Assembly (NCBI GenBank): GCA_039881045.1
Contig: JAYWVB010000033.1
Location: forward strand, 1 to 64,000
From: Chaetomium olivaceum
Taxonomy: Eukaryota > Ascomycota > Sordariomycetes > Sordariales > Chaetomiaceae
DNA length: 64,000 bases
Direction of reading: 5' to 3'
The notes below the pieces were generated by a model. The model did no database searches. It was not told the origin of the DNA and was given only the letters and a program-made list of their open reading frames with translations. Each line of letters begins with the position of its first letter. Position 1 is the stretch's first letter. Below are positions 33,104 to 43,643 of this stretch, piece after piece. Made by a program: the position numbers and the translations under genes.

Positions 33104-36100
33104 TTGGTGTTGGTGTTGGGTTGTTGCTCAGCGGCGGCGGCAGGGGGGGCTTTCGTTGCGTTGCGAGATTCTTCGTCGTCGTCCACTGACGGGCGGATGG
33201 TGTCGACTGAGTCGCGGACCGGGCTGCTGCTGCTGCTGTTGCTGCTGACGAAGGACGCAGCGTCGGTGGAGAGGTTGATTCGGCTGAGGGCGGGGATGGA
33301 TTTGGGGAGTTTGGAGAGGTCGGGGATGGGTGCGAGGCTGCTGGGTTTCGGGTTCGCGGGTTGTGGTGAGGCCGGGTTCCGCACGGACTCGGACTCGGGG
33401 GGCTCGCGGGGAATACCGGCACCAACGGGAGATTTGGGCTGAGCGGTCCTTGTTGATGAACCCGAACCCGATGTCTTCGAATCGTGGGGTGTAAGGCTGT
33501 CGGTGGAGACGACCGGGGCGGTGGGTTTGCCAGGGGCATCCGGCGCCGGGGTCCCACTGTCGGCGCAAACATGCCGATCTCCGACGTCAGAGCTAGCGCC
33601 GGTCTCGTCGATCCTCGCTTCGGGCCCGAACGCCTTTTTGCGGAGGTCATTATTTCCGAGCCTAGGATCAGAGCGAGGTTCTTCGGACTCATAAGCATCC
33701 TCCCCGCCAATACCCTTGGACCAAGAATCCACATCTTGCGAAAATTCCTGCTCGACGACCTGTCCAACAACACCATTCCGAGCCTCGGGTTTGACAACCT
33801 CCGCAGCCGGGGTCGTCACTGATTGCTCTGCAGCCCCTCGCCGGCATTACGCCCATCGAGGGCCACCGTCGGCACCGTGTTCGATTCTTTCTCGCTGCCT
33901 TCCAGCGTCGGCAGTTCGGTTTCGGCAGCTCCAGTCACGATCGGGTCCATAATCGACTCGCCCTCGTCTGCTTCGAGAGTACCACGACCCGCAGTCTCGG
34001 CACCGGCAGCGTCATGTTTGGACTTTTCGGGCGCCCCGCCATCGACGTTCTCACTGGGTAGTCCACCCAGCACCGGAACCGAGACGCATTCCTCAACTTC
34101 CCCGGTGGAACCTTGCTTGGGACTTTCGGTGGCATCAGGCTCGGTCGAAACCGCGCCCGGCTCTTCCTTGGTCCCGGCTCCGTTTGGCAATGTGTCACTT
34201 CCGAGATCGGACACGGCAGCCTGCTTCACCTCTTTCAGGGGGTACTCCGAATCCGAGTTCTTGGTGGCATGAGCATGTCCGGCCTGGTCAGAAGAGATCT
34301 GGGGTCCGTTAGGTGTGAGGCCGCGTTCGATATTTTCCTCAGTTGCGGGACCGTCCGGTGCCGGGACAACTGGATCCGCCGCGGTGGTTACAACGTCATG
34401 GGCGGGCTCGGGAAGAACAACCGGCTCCGAGAAATCAGGCGGGGAGGCACTCTCATCCAAGATCCCGCCTTCGGGCTCAACCAGTGCTCCGGTATGAGAA
34501 TCGGGACCGGAAGTCCTCTCCGAACGAACAGCCTCGGACGCCCGAGTGTCGACCTCAACAGGACTCCAACCACCCTCGGCCTCCTCGACGGGACCGACAT
34601 CTTCCAGGGTCACCTCCCCAGCAGCAGCAGCAGAAGCAGTAGCAGCAGCGAGAAGCCCCTGACCGGGCAGCTCAGGCGCGAGCCCGGGTCCGCCATCAGC
34701 GTCTCCATCACCGACACCACCCTCTCCGGTATCCGCTTCGGGCCCGGCGGCACTCTCCCGTGTTTTCCCCCCATTTGCGCCCCCTTCCCTAGCCTCAGAC
34801 ACCCGCCCCTCGGTCTCCAACACATCCGTCTCGGCCACGACCTCCCCCTTCTCCGACGGGACCTGCGTCAACGTCAGCGTCAGCGAAGCGCCCGGGCGCG
34901 AACCCGGCGCCGGGCACGGTGCCGAGGCTGTTCTCGTTGGGGACTGTGTTGCTTCTAAGAACGGTTGTGATGACGCGGCTGTGCTGTTGGTTGGTGGTGG
35001 CGGGCCGCGCGGTGCCGAGTCGGAGGCGGTCTCGGCCTCGGGTTCGGAGGGGGACAAGACGTCCAGCCTATCGGCGGGCGTTGCTGCAGCTTCGCACTGT
35101 CCAGCAGCAAGCACATCTGAGGCGTGGGCGGCCGACGGCTGCACGCTCGGGTCCGACCTTTGGTCTTCGGACTCACGGGTGGGGGAGTCCGATGCAGGGC
35201 CAGCGGGCGGGCTGTCGGCTGCTACGTCGAGCTCGGCCCCGAGGAGGGTGGTATGGAACGCCGCGGCTGGAGAGTTTGTGTTGTTAGACTCGAGCTCGGG
35301 CGCTGGCGATGTGGTGGAGGGGCGTGGTGGTGACGGGGGTGGTTTGGTTGTGTTGTCGGGTGTGTGGTGATGTGACACAACCCTAGCCACTGGGTCGGCA
35401 TTCTCCGATGCCTGTGGCGTGTTTGTGTCACTGGGGACGTCCTTGGGCGTTTTCGCTGCTGTGGTTTGGTTGGCAGGGTCTTCATCAGCCACGTCATCGC
35501 CGCGGCCCTTCTTTGATTTCAGTTCAGGGGTGCTCGCCCCCTGGAAACCAGGTGCAACCGCATCTTCGGGCTCGGACACAGGGTAACGGTCCTGGAGGGC
35601 GGGGTCCACCGTGCTTGGTTTGATCCGTTGGCACTCGGGAGTTATCAATACACTGTGCCTCGGCGAAGAAGGCCCCGTGCTCAATTCGGGGGTTGACGGT
35701 GCCGTCGAAAACTCATCATCCTCTCTCGGGCTGGCTATTCTGGCCAGAGCACCCGAGAGCTCCGACTGGACAGCTTCCTCGGAAGCCGGGCTGACTACGT
35801 ACTCCCGAGCGTCGAGGAACTCGGGAGTGTCCATTCTACCCAGTTGTTTTTGGTTGGTGGCTTCTAATGCGTTTTTGTTCGTGGACGGTGCTTCCGGGTG
35901 CTGGACAGCGAGGCTGATACCTAAGCCGGAAGCTGAGGGTGTCTCCCCAGGGACAGACCCTGTCAGAGCAACTCCAGAGCTTGCCTCCTCCCCAGACGTC
36001 ATAGACGCCTCAGAACGGCCCCCTACAGACCGCAGCTGTGCGCTTCTACCTTTTCTGTCCTTCGGGCTATGGGAACCGCCCTCTGCGATCTGCTCTTCGA

Positions 36101-38183
36101 CAAGAGTCGAGGAGTTGCTGACGCGAAAGGTAGAAGAGCGGCTCCGTCTGAACAACGAGAATGATCGTGTATGTTTTACCTCTGCTGCACCTAGCAAGAC
36201 ACCTCGGTCTTCGAGCACGGGCGACCCGGTCTCCGATGTCTGTTCGCTGATCGCAGAACCGGGCCTACTATCGTGCGAAAACAGATCGCGAGCTGCCTTC
36301 TTGAGATAGTCGATCGACCTCACGGACTCTGTGGATCGACGAGACAAGGAGAATAGCCGGCGGGCGCGCGGTTTCGGTGAACTTTGCAAGACGCCCAGGG
36401 CAGGCCGCTTCGCTGGTGAGGACTTTGCTGACGACGGCGAAGGTCTCGGGGACGGTTCATCAAACACGGCTTGTTCCGGCTGCAGTGGTGTGACGGGCGT
36501 GACGGGCCGAGCAGCAACCGGAGTCCATATCATATCCACTGCCCTCGGGTTTGGTAGTAAACCCTTGTCTTCGTCAGTCCTTGGGGACGGCCCATTAAAC
36601 ACAGCTTGTTCAGGCTGCAGTGGGGTGACGGGTGTGATGGGCCGAACAGCAAAGTAGTCGTCCTCATACTCGGGGATGTCGTCGATGGAACACGAGTCTT
36701 CAAAGATCTTGTCCATATCCTTCTGGACCTGAGCTTTCAGCCTCTCAATAATGGCCGCCTGCTCGTCCTCTCGCGAGGCAAAGGTTTCCTTTGCACTCCC
36801 GTGCTTCTCGTGGGCAACGATAGCCTTGTCCAAGACAAGGTGTCCTCGCTTGTGGGCGTTGACGTGGATGGCAATGTTGTGGCCGCGGATGACATCCCCG
36901 ACACCGGTCTGGATGCGTTCCAGCGCTGCCTGGATGGTCCGGCGGCCGTACGACGCTGCGGGGCCGAGGGTGAACTTGGCGGGTTCCCGTACCGTCCAAC
37001 CCACACCCTTGAGTTCGGCGATACGGACCTCGAAGTCGTTCATGCCGTTCAGCAACGCGTCGGCCTCGTCCCGAACGTGCGACAAGTACCCCTCAATCCT
37101 AGAGAGGAAGGTCCCACAGTCCTGGGCGTCCCGGTCCCGAAAGAGCGCGAGCTTGCTCTTGATGCTTCTGTGTACATGGCTATATGCAGGCCCGAGATGG
37201 TTTTGTACCTTGAGACTAAGCTCAAAGGTATCATCCTCCAGGTGAGTGGAGTAGAGTTCCCTGTGGTCTCGGAGGTGATCGTCAAACTCCCGCTTTTTTG
37301 AGTCCAGTGCCTGGTTGGCAAATTGCAGCGCTTTCCACAGCATGTCCTCGCTGAGAAACAGAGTCAACGGCGTGGTTTGGGTGCTGGTGACTCTTGTCCT
37401 CCTTTCGAAGGTGGGGACCCGCCGGTGTGGGTTCCTACTTCGAAAATAAACTTCGATGCTATATCCAGGCACAAACTCGAAGGTTTGAGAGGTTTCGACG
37501 AAGCGGGATCTAGGTATAGACAAGGTTGAGAGGGGGCCATCTCGGGACGGGATTGCAGTCTCGCTTCCTTCCGAATCAAGCTCTGGGGTCGGGCAGTCGA
37601 GCCACTGGAAGTTTTGGTCGTGGCGGCGCAGGAAGAGGCCAATCATCCAGTGAACGGACAACATGACCTCCTTGGTGTGCTCAACGGTTAGGGGGTGTTT
37701 TTGGTAAGACCGGTAGGTTCGTTCGGCCCACTCGCCCATGCCTCTCCTCATGATGCGAAAGGTCATCTCAAAGCGCGGCGGCTTGCGCTCATAGGTGTCG
37801 TCCTTGAACATCTCCAGAGCACCCGAGTCCTTCCGGGTGATGAATTCCTCCGAGCAGCGCTCGATGCGGCGCACAAGGCCGCGACATATCCTGTTCGTGG
37901 CTTGGAACCCCGAGGAGCTGGCGTATCTGCGGCAATACCTAGACTGGATGACGGAGTCCGTGAAACGGATGTCAACGTGCACTACTAGGGCCGGTGTCGT
38001 GGACGACCCCAGTTGCTCCTCGAAGACGGGAGACAGCAATGCTCTCTCCCGTTCCATCTCGTTGTGTTTGTCGGCGGGTGTGAGCTCCAGCCTAGGGAAG
38101 GTGTCGCCCATGATAAGGTGTGATTTTGATGGCAGCGAGACATCGAGGATGCTGTGCTCTGGATTCGTATCCCACCAAGCCAT
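32578..38183 (-). CDS. Large uncharacterised protein: conserved N-terminal region and long disordered tail (one-base frame break)
   Basis: I do not recognise the family. Reading starts at the ATG at 38183 (MAWWDTNPEHSILDVSLPSK); an upstream ATG at 38351 only adds low-complexity sequence. Residues about 1-480 look globular and conserved-type, with many aromatic and charged residues (MLSVHWMIGLFLRRHDQNFQWLD, SLKVQNHLGPAYSHVHRSIK). The rest is Ser/Pro/Glu-rich and probably disordered. It includes two direct repeats of TPVTPLQPEQAVF about 126 bp apart (36470-36640). The frame stops at 33816-33818 (CAG TGA CGA) and continues one base out of register into VTTPAAEVVKPEARNG. Adding one G gives exactly 1868 residues. 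The tail contains a poly-Ser tract and ends in a short hydrophobic stretch (MMMLLAGAVAIGKMM). Function is unknown. Confidence 0.6.
33058..33101. repeat. (GCT)n microsatellite encoding poly-serine
   Basis: About 14 uninterrupted GCT units, read as AGC (Ser) on the minus strand of the large disordered gene. TTG/GTG repeats that encode Asn/Thr follow. Confidence 0.9.
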
Positions 38184-38242
38184 CTTTGCTCGACCGTCAC
38201 GGACTGTGTCCTGCCGTGACTGTCGTGACTGTATAAGACGCA

Positions 38243-38260
38243 GGTGTGTGTGTGTGTGTG
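38243..38260. repeat. GT dinucleotide microsatellite
   Basis: Alternating G and T for about 18 bp, close upstream of the large disordered gene. Confidence 0.85.
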
Positions 38261-39814
38261 CTCCACTACTTGACCAGGTTCCTGTGGGGGTCGTTGGAGG
38301 GGTTTTCGATGAGGCAATCGACGCAGCGCAGTGGAAAGATTCTCGAAGCACAGGGGCTCAGGATGCTAGCTCGGGAACCATGTCCTCGGTGGACAAAGAG
38401 AGGGACGCGCAAAGCCAATTGATATGGTAGATTGGGTGTGAGATGGAAAATGAGGAATGGGAAAAGCAAGTTTGTCAATTGCGTCTGACAGTTCAAAGAA
38501 AGCTTTTCGGCGTCAGATCTTACCCCTCCATCAAGGATGTGTAAACAGAATAGTTAAACGATCCCCGTGCATACGGTGCAACGTGGGCGGGCAGCAGAAG
38601 AACCAGCCCTCGGGCACAGGGCTGGCTGTACCCAAGAGGGCCTGCGCAGCGAAGATATGGCGCACATGGCAGCCGCCTTATCCAGGTTGCCTCCCTCCAC
38701 TACACCACCACACCACCACACCAGGCCCGTCCTCGGCCGATTGGGGATTGGGGGACGGAATGTCCAGTGAGGTGGCACTGCCAGTCTGGTCTGACACGTA
38801 TTCCACGGCAAGAGCGCTGGCTGCTTGTGATTGTTCGTTACAAATGGCGACTTCTCAATTTCCGTTCGTCTGGCAATAGTCTGGATCGGTCCAATGGCTT
38901 CCTTCCGGGGCGGGAATCCCACCCGGGAATGGGTTGAGCGAATTGCGGGATGGGGCAGCCACTCAAGCGGAGGTAAACACCAAGCAACCAAACGGGTGAC
39001 AGGTCGTCTTGCAGGTTTGTTGCCAACCTTTGAAACAGCGCGGCCAGTGCCGTCGACGCTGTCGAAACGCGTATCGTCAGGCCTCTTGCCCAGCTTTTGG
39101 CCACTGCGCCGCTTGGAACTGGGCCGGGTTAGCCTTGAGGTCGACTTGACTCGGCGCATATGTGAGATATCGATCCGGCGCAAGGTGTTCGAATTGGGTT
39201 TTCCCACTGCACTGCAAGCGCCTACCATCGCAGAAAGCAGCGAATGCACGGGATCGGGGCACAGCGGAAAGAGAACCGAGGATGGCCCAAAAGTGCCAAA
39301 ATGCTCCAATGACAGGCCTGCACGGCCTTAATCGCGCTGGATCGGCAATCTTTCAGCTTTTCCCGATCCGAGTGGCTTGCAGGGGTAAAAAAGCCAGCAT
39401 GAGAGTGGAGACCAACCAGTCTTGGAAGGCATGGCAGTGGGGACTGACTAAAGCACCTCCACCTGCACCTCAAGCAGGGAAGGCTCCCCGTCAAGCCATG
39501 GAAGCTCCGAAGGTGGGAAGAGAGCCGGCAGGCAGCTGGCGTGCCATGATTACCTCACCAAGCTTTGCAAGAGAACAAGCCCCTCCTTTATCTTCTCTAC
39601 GCTCAAACCCCGAAGGGGTTGAGACTTCATTTTTATTGAGGCAGGTCTTGCCTCGAAAAAGGTCGATGAATCGGAATCACCGATCCCATTCCTAACGCTG
39701 AGAGGTTGATATTTTGGGATGGTGGATCTTTTGGAAATAGCTACCTTACCTTACCTAACTACAAAGAATTGACCACATCACGACGAGAAGCAAACAGACA
39801 ACAGACAGCTAAAG

Positions 39815-40060
39815 GTCATTCATTGGGTCATTCTGTTAGCGAGCACCCGCTGGCCGAAAACAACCGAACTCCACAGCAAATAAGTCCGTGTAAAACAAAG
39901 TAACAAAAGAAGAAGATAAAATAATAAAAACAGAGAGTAAAAAAAAAAAGAGAGATCTAAATAAGAGTTCCTCCAGACTTCGGGATAACTTGTGTTTCGT
40001 TTCTACAACTGGGGCTTTTATATACACTTGAGTCCGGTTTTCTTTTACCCTTCACTTCTC
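39815..40060 (+). repeat. Possible dispersed repeat, copy 2
   Basis: Starts with CATTGGGTCATTC, then CTGGCCGAAAACAACCGAAC at 39850, an A/G-rich block, and a part ending TATACACTTGAGTCCGG. The order of these blocks resembles copy 3 at 50.2 kb. Confidence 0.35.
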
Positions 40061-40317
40061 CACCAAGAACCTCGACCCAAACAACCCAACCACCCACTTT
40101 CCTTCTAGGCTCTAACAGCTCAAGACTCGATCTCCTCGCTTTCCTCTGCTCATCAATGATATGCGTGTCAAGGAATGGTAGGGTCGTATTCACGACCCCT
40201 GCGTCTTTTCCTAGCCCGGAGCTGCCGCGCAACTGACGCTCTCGTCCTTGCCAACCACATCATTTCTCTGTTTATGCCTAATCAACCAAGGCGCGTCGTT
40301 ATTATACAGCGTGCAGC

Positions 40318-42523
40318 ATGTCAACAACTTCCAACCTGCCGGGTATCCTGACCGTAACCCTGCACGAGGGTCTAGGCCTTTCCACTCCGGATCGATACCG
40401 TGAACTCTTCAGCGGCGACCCAAGTGAACCCACCTCTCCGTCTTCTCGCCGCCGGTACCATCTGCCATATTCCTTGCTAGAGTATGAGAGATCGCAAGTT
40501 TCTGTTGACTCTCTCTCGGGGACCACTGAAAATCCTCGGTGGTTGTGCTATCTGCAAGTTCGATGTCTCGAGGACCGCTAAGTTGACTATTCACTTATAC
40601 CTCCGGGACCCAAAGACGTCTAAGGGGAGCCGGGACGTGTTCCTTGGTGCGGCAAGAATAGACCCCTTCGGTGGGTCAAGCGTATCAGGTCCACAGTGGT
40701 TGGAGGTGAAGGGCGGCACCGGCAAGCTTCTGGTCAGCTTGGAATACGCACATGGTGGGAACCAGGCGCTGGATATTGACACATTCAACTATGCGCAGCT
40801 CAGCCTATCCGGAGCCTTGCGGGTCAAGAAACAGGGCACCCAACAGCAATATGCGAGGAAGACGATTAAGGAAGCCCAACTTGGTTTCTTGTCCGAAGTG
40901 GCAGCCCAAATCAGCCATCCCTTCGTCGCTCCCCTCACATTTACACACCAATCAACCAAAGGTCTCGAGTTATACACACCTTTTGTGAGTGGGAGTCATA
41001 TCTTCAGTCACCTCCAACAGCCACAGCGCTTGACGTCGAGAGGGCTAGGCTGTATGCCACCGAGATCGTCTGCGCGCTGGAGTACCTGCACCATGTCGAT
41101 ATTATCGGCTGGCTGAAGGCCGGGAATGTCTTGCTGGACTCACTGGGACATGTCACTCTGTGCGGTTTCGGTCTTTTTACACGGCAGACAGGGAGCGGAG
41201 AGCAAGTCACATAAGAGACCGGAGTATCCAGCGCCGGAATCACTTCTTAACTACGAGAGGACCTCTAGGGCGGCTGATTGGTGGGCACTAGGTGTCTTTT
41301 TATATGAAGTGCTGACGGGGTTACTACCATTCTACGACAACGACGTTGAAAAGATACGCCTCAATATTTTAGGACTCCCTCGAGTTCCCCAACTCGCTCT
41401 CCCCGTCCGCCACGGATATCCTGAGCAGGCTTCTTGACCGGGATCCCGGACGACGATTAGGGGCAGGTGGTGCCGCCGAAGTCAAGACCCATCCTTTCTT
41501 CGAGGATATTGATTGGGAGAAGCTCATGCAACGAGGTTACCAGCCTGTGTTCAAGCCCGGTTACTCCGCGGGTTCTTTCCAGCACCATGGCGTCGACTAA
41601 CCCCCTGAGCGGTGGCTATCCCTCGAGGAATGGCTGAAGCAATTCGCCGGGTTTACATACAACCCACCTCCAGGTAGGCCCAAGCCCGAGCCCGAGCCCA
41701 AACCGACCGATAGCCCGTCCCCAAAGCTCGCCCGGCCCCTGACTCAAGAAACCGACCTCCCCTCCCCCGACCAACCCACCTCTCCCCGTCCCCAACCCCT
41801 GACGACGACGAAGACCACCACCACCACCACCACCACAACCACCCCACCCCCACCTACTACTACAAACCCCCCACAACCCCCCTCTCAACCCCCATCCCCA
41901 TCCCCAACCCATCCCCACAAAACCGCCACCCCCCAAACCCTCCTCCACGCCATCACAACCCGCAACCACCCCCTCCTCACCGCCCTCCTAGCGGCGCAAG
42001 GCACACCCCCCAACTTCCCCTTCTACTTCCACTCCCCCCGCTCCTCCTCCTCCTCCTGCCCGCCACCACCCTCCACCACCACCACCACCACCGCCGCCGC
42101 GGCACCCGCTCGCCAACGGCTGCCCCATCGGCGGCGACGCACGCTACGATCCGCGGGCGGATTCCACCCCGCCGTTGGTCAGGGCGGTGCAGATGGGTGA
42201 TCTTGAGGCTGTGAAGGTGTTAGTGGAGGCGGGGGCGGATGTACAGGGGGGATATCATGGGCTTGGAGATTGGGAAGGGGAGTGGCAGGGGGATAGGGAG
42301 CCGGTGAGGTGTACGTGTGGGCGGCCGGTGCAGTTGGCGATGGAGCTTGGTTGGGCCGGGGAGGTGGTGAGGGTGTTGGTGCGGGAGGCCGGCGGGTTGG
42401 GAGGGGGCGGTGCTGGGACATGAGTGTGAGGTTGTGCCGAGGGGGACGTGGTTGAAGGTTGTGAAGGGGCTGAGGGAGGTTGTGGCGGAGATGGAAGGGG
42501 AGAAAGGGGAGGGGAGTGGTTAG
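40318..42523 (+). pseudogene. Degenerate YPK/Gad8-like AGC kinase fused to ankyrin repeats
   Basis: The N-terminus (GILTVTLHEGLGLSTPDRYRE, RYHLPYSLLEYERSQV, VSRTAKLTIHLYLRDPK) follows the C2-like region of fungal YPK1/Gad8 kinases. A kinase domain follows with YARKTI for the YALKTI lysine, CALEYLHH, PEYPAPESL and DWWALGVFLYEVLTGLLPFYD. The C-lobe reads RLLDRDPGRRLGAGGAAEVK and HPFFEDIDWEKLMQRGY. The catalytic loop is IIGWLKAGNVLLD, lacking HRD, and DFG is GFG; both catalytic aspartates are gone. Frame jumps occur near 40545, 41031, 41212, 41380, about 42050-42110 and 42418, and an in-frame TAA is at 41598. After a Pro/Thr tract come ankyrin repeats (TLLHAITTRNHPLLTALLAA, PPLVRAVQMGDLEAVKVLVE). 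Either a pseudogene or a pseudokinase with added sequence errors. Confidence 0.7.
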
Positions 42524-43071
42524 GGGTGGTTGTGGTGATTGTTTGTTTGGTTGGATAGAGTGACAGAGGGAGGTTGAGAAGTCACTTTCACTTCATGGAC
42601 GTTGGTGCTTTGTCTTTCTGTGGGGCAAGTGAGGCCTACCATCGCACCTCATGTGAGGACGACCAACCGCCCACTCACATTTGCAGGCAGATAGGTAGTT
42701 CTCTTTCCCAGTAGTTCAGGCAACACATCTTTGCATTACGACATTACGGCGGTAAACAGAAATGGCGGGGTTCTTGTTTGGGCGAAGGGTAGCCGCAGGT
42801 GATTGCATATGCGCCCAACTAACTGTTTGCTCTCTGTCAAGCCGGGACTTAAGGCGCGTGTCTGCATGCTGAAGTCAACATGGCCTTCTCTCTCTTTTCT
42901 GTGGTAAACCATCAAGTCTGGGATTCTGACCTGGATATCCTCTCTCGACCCTCTCTCTCTCGAGCAGCAGGATATCCTCTCTCAGCCCTCTCCCTCTCGA
43001 GCGACAGATAAGCCGAGACTCGCGACGACCTCTTGAGTCCCAACACCGGGGTCGAGCCCAGCACCGCCAGC
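42524..43071. other. Intergenic region upstream of the small conserved gene
   Basis: About 550 bp. A pair of near-identical CT-rich units (GGATATCCTCTCTC at 42935 and 42969) lies about 100 bp before the next start. Nothing else was recognised. Confidence 0.5.
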
Positions 43072-43468
43072 ATGGCCAGGAAAAAGAACCGTCGCAACAT
43101 CGCCGGGGAATTCGACGCCTACTTTGGCGCGGGCACTGTCCAAGACTGGCAGCGTCTATGTAACGACGTCGGGCTCGACGGCAACTACACCAGCATCACC
43201 CAGTGCCGGAATGTATGCACAACTACCCCCTTCAGGTCGAGCAACAATTCGAACCAGAGACTAACAAAAGAACAAATGGCAGGCTCTCAAGACCATCCAC
43301 GTCAACATCCACGACCTCCTCGACGCCGTGAAAAGGGGCGAAACACCGCAGCGTTTCGGCAACGCAGGGCAACTAGCCGAGTACACGAGACGGACGAACA
43401 GGGTCTTTCCAAAGAAGAAGGCCAAGGAGATGGGGCCTGTGAGGGCTCTGTTGCGGTTGATCTTCTGA
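43072..43468 (+). CDS. Small conserved-looking hypothetical protein, 108 residues
   Basis: Two exons, 43072-43212 and 43283-43468, with a 70-bp intron (GTATGC...GCAG) that joins in phase 0. The first residues are strongly basic (MARKKNRRNI) and the rest is compact and mixed (AGEFDAYFGAG, DWQRLCNDVGL, SITQCRN, ALKTIHVNIHDLLDAV, FPKKKAKEMGPVRALLRLIF). The clean intron join and the high density of aromatic and charged residues argue that it is real. I recall similar short proteins in Sordariomycetes but no assigned function. It could be nuclear, given the basic ends; that is only inference. Confidence 0.7.
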
Positions 43469-43643
43469 TCTTTTGATCACCACACCACGCTGTATCTAGC
43501 ATTAGAGGACGACACTCCCACTTCCTCTCTGAACATCAAGTGCATATCAGCCATCCCCATCTTCTGTGTCCCACTGTTCCCGTACAACCTACTACCCACG
43601 TAACTATACGTCCTCCTACCCACGCAACTCCACTTCTCACCTC

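Larger units (their letters stand above)
38184..40317. other. Intergenic region between disordered-protein gene and AGC kinase gene
   Basis: About 2.1 kb. A GT dinucleotide run is at 38243-38260, 60 bp upstream of the start at 38183. Open frames up to 250 codons on either strand (such as 38554-39309 minus) are featureless. It contains the second copy of the possible dispersed repeat. The last 300 bp is the upstream region of the AGC-kinase-like gene. Confidence 0.5.

Noticed and set aside
32578..33819. A separate gene of 413 codons beginning with GTG
   Set aside because: It starts exactly where the larger frame stops, and a single added G fuses them with exact codon arithmetic.
38554..39309. 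251-codon open frame on the minus strand
   Set aside because: Composition is unlike a protein, with no domain or splice structure, and overlapping frames on the other strand are equally long.
39162..39695. 177-codon open frame on the plus strand
   Set aside because: No recognisable family; it lies in the upstream region with many competing frames.
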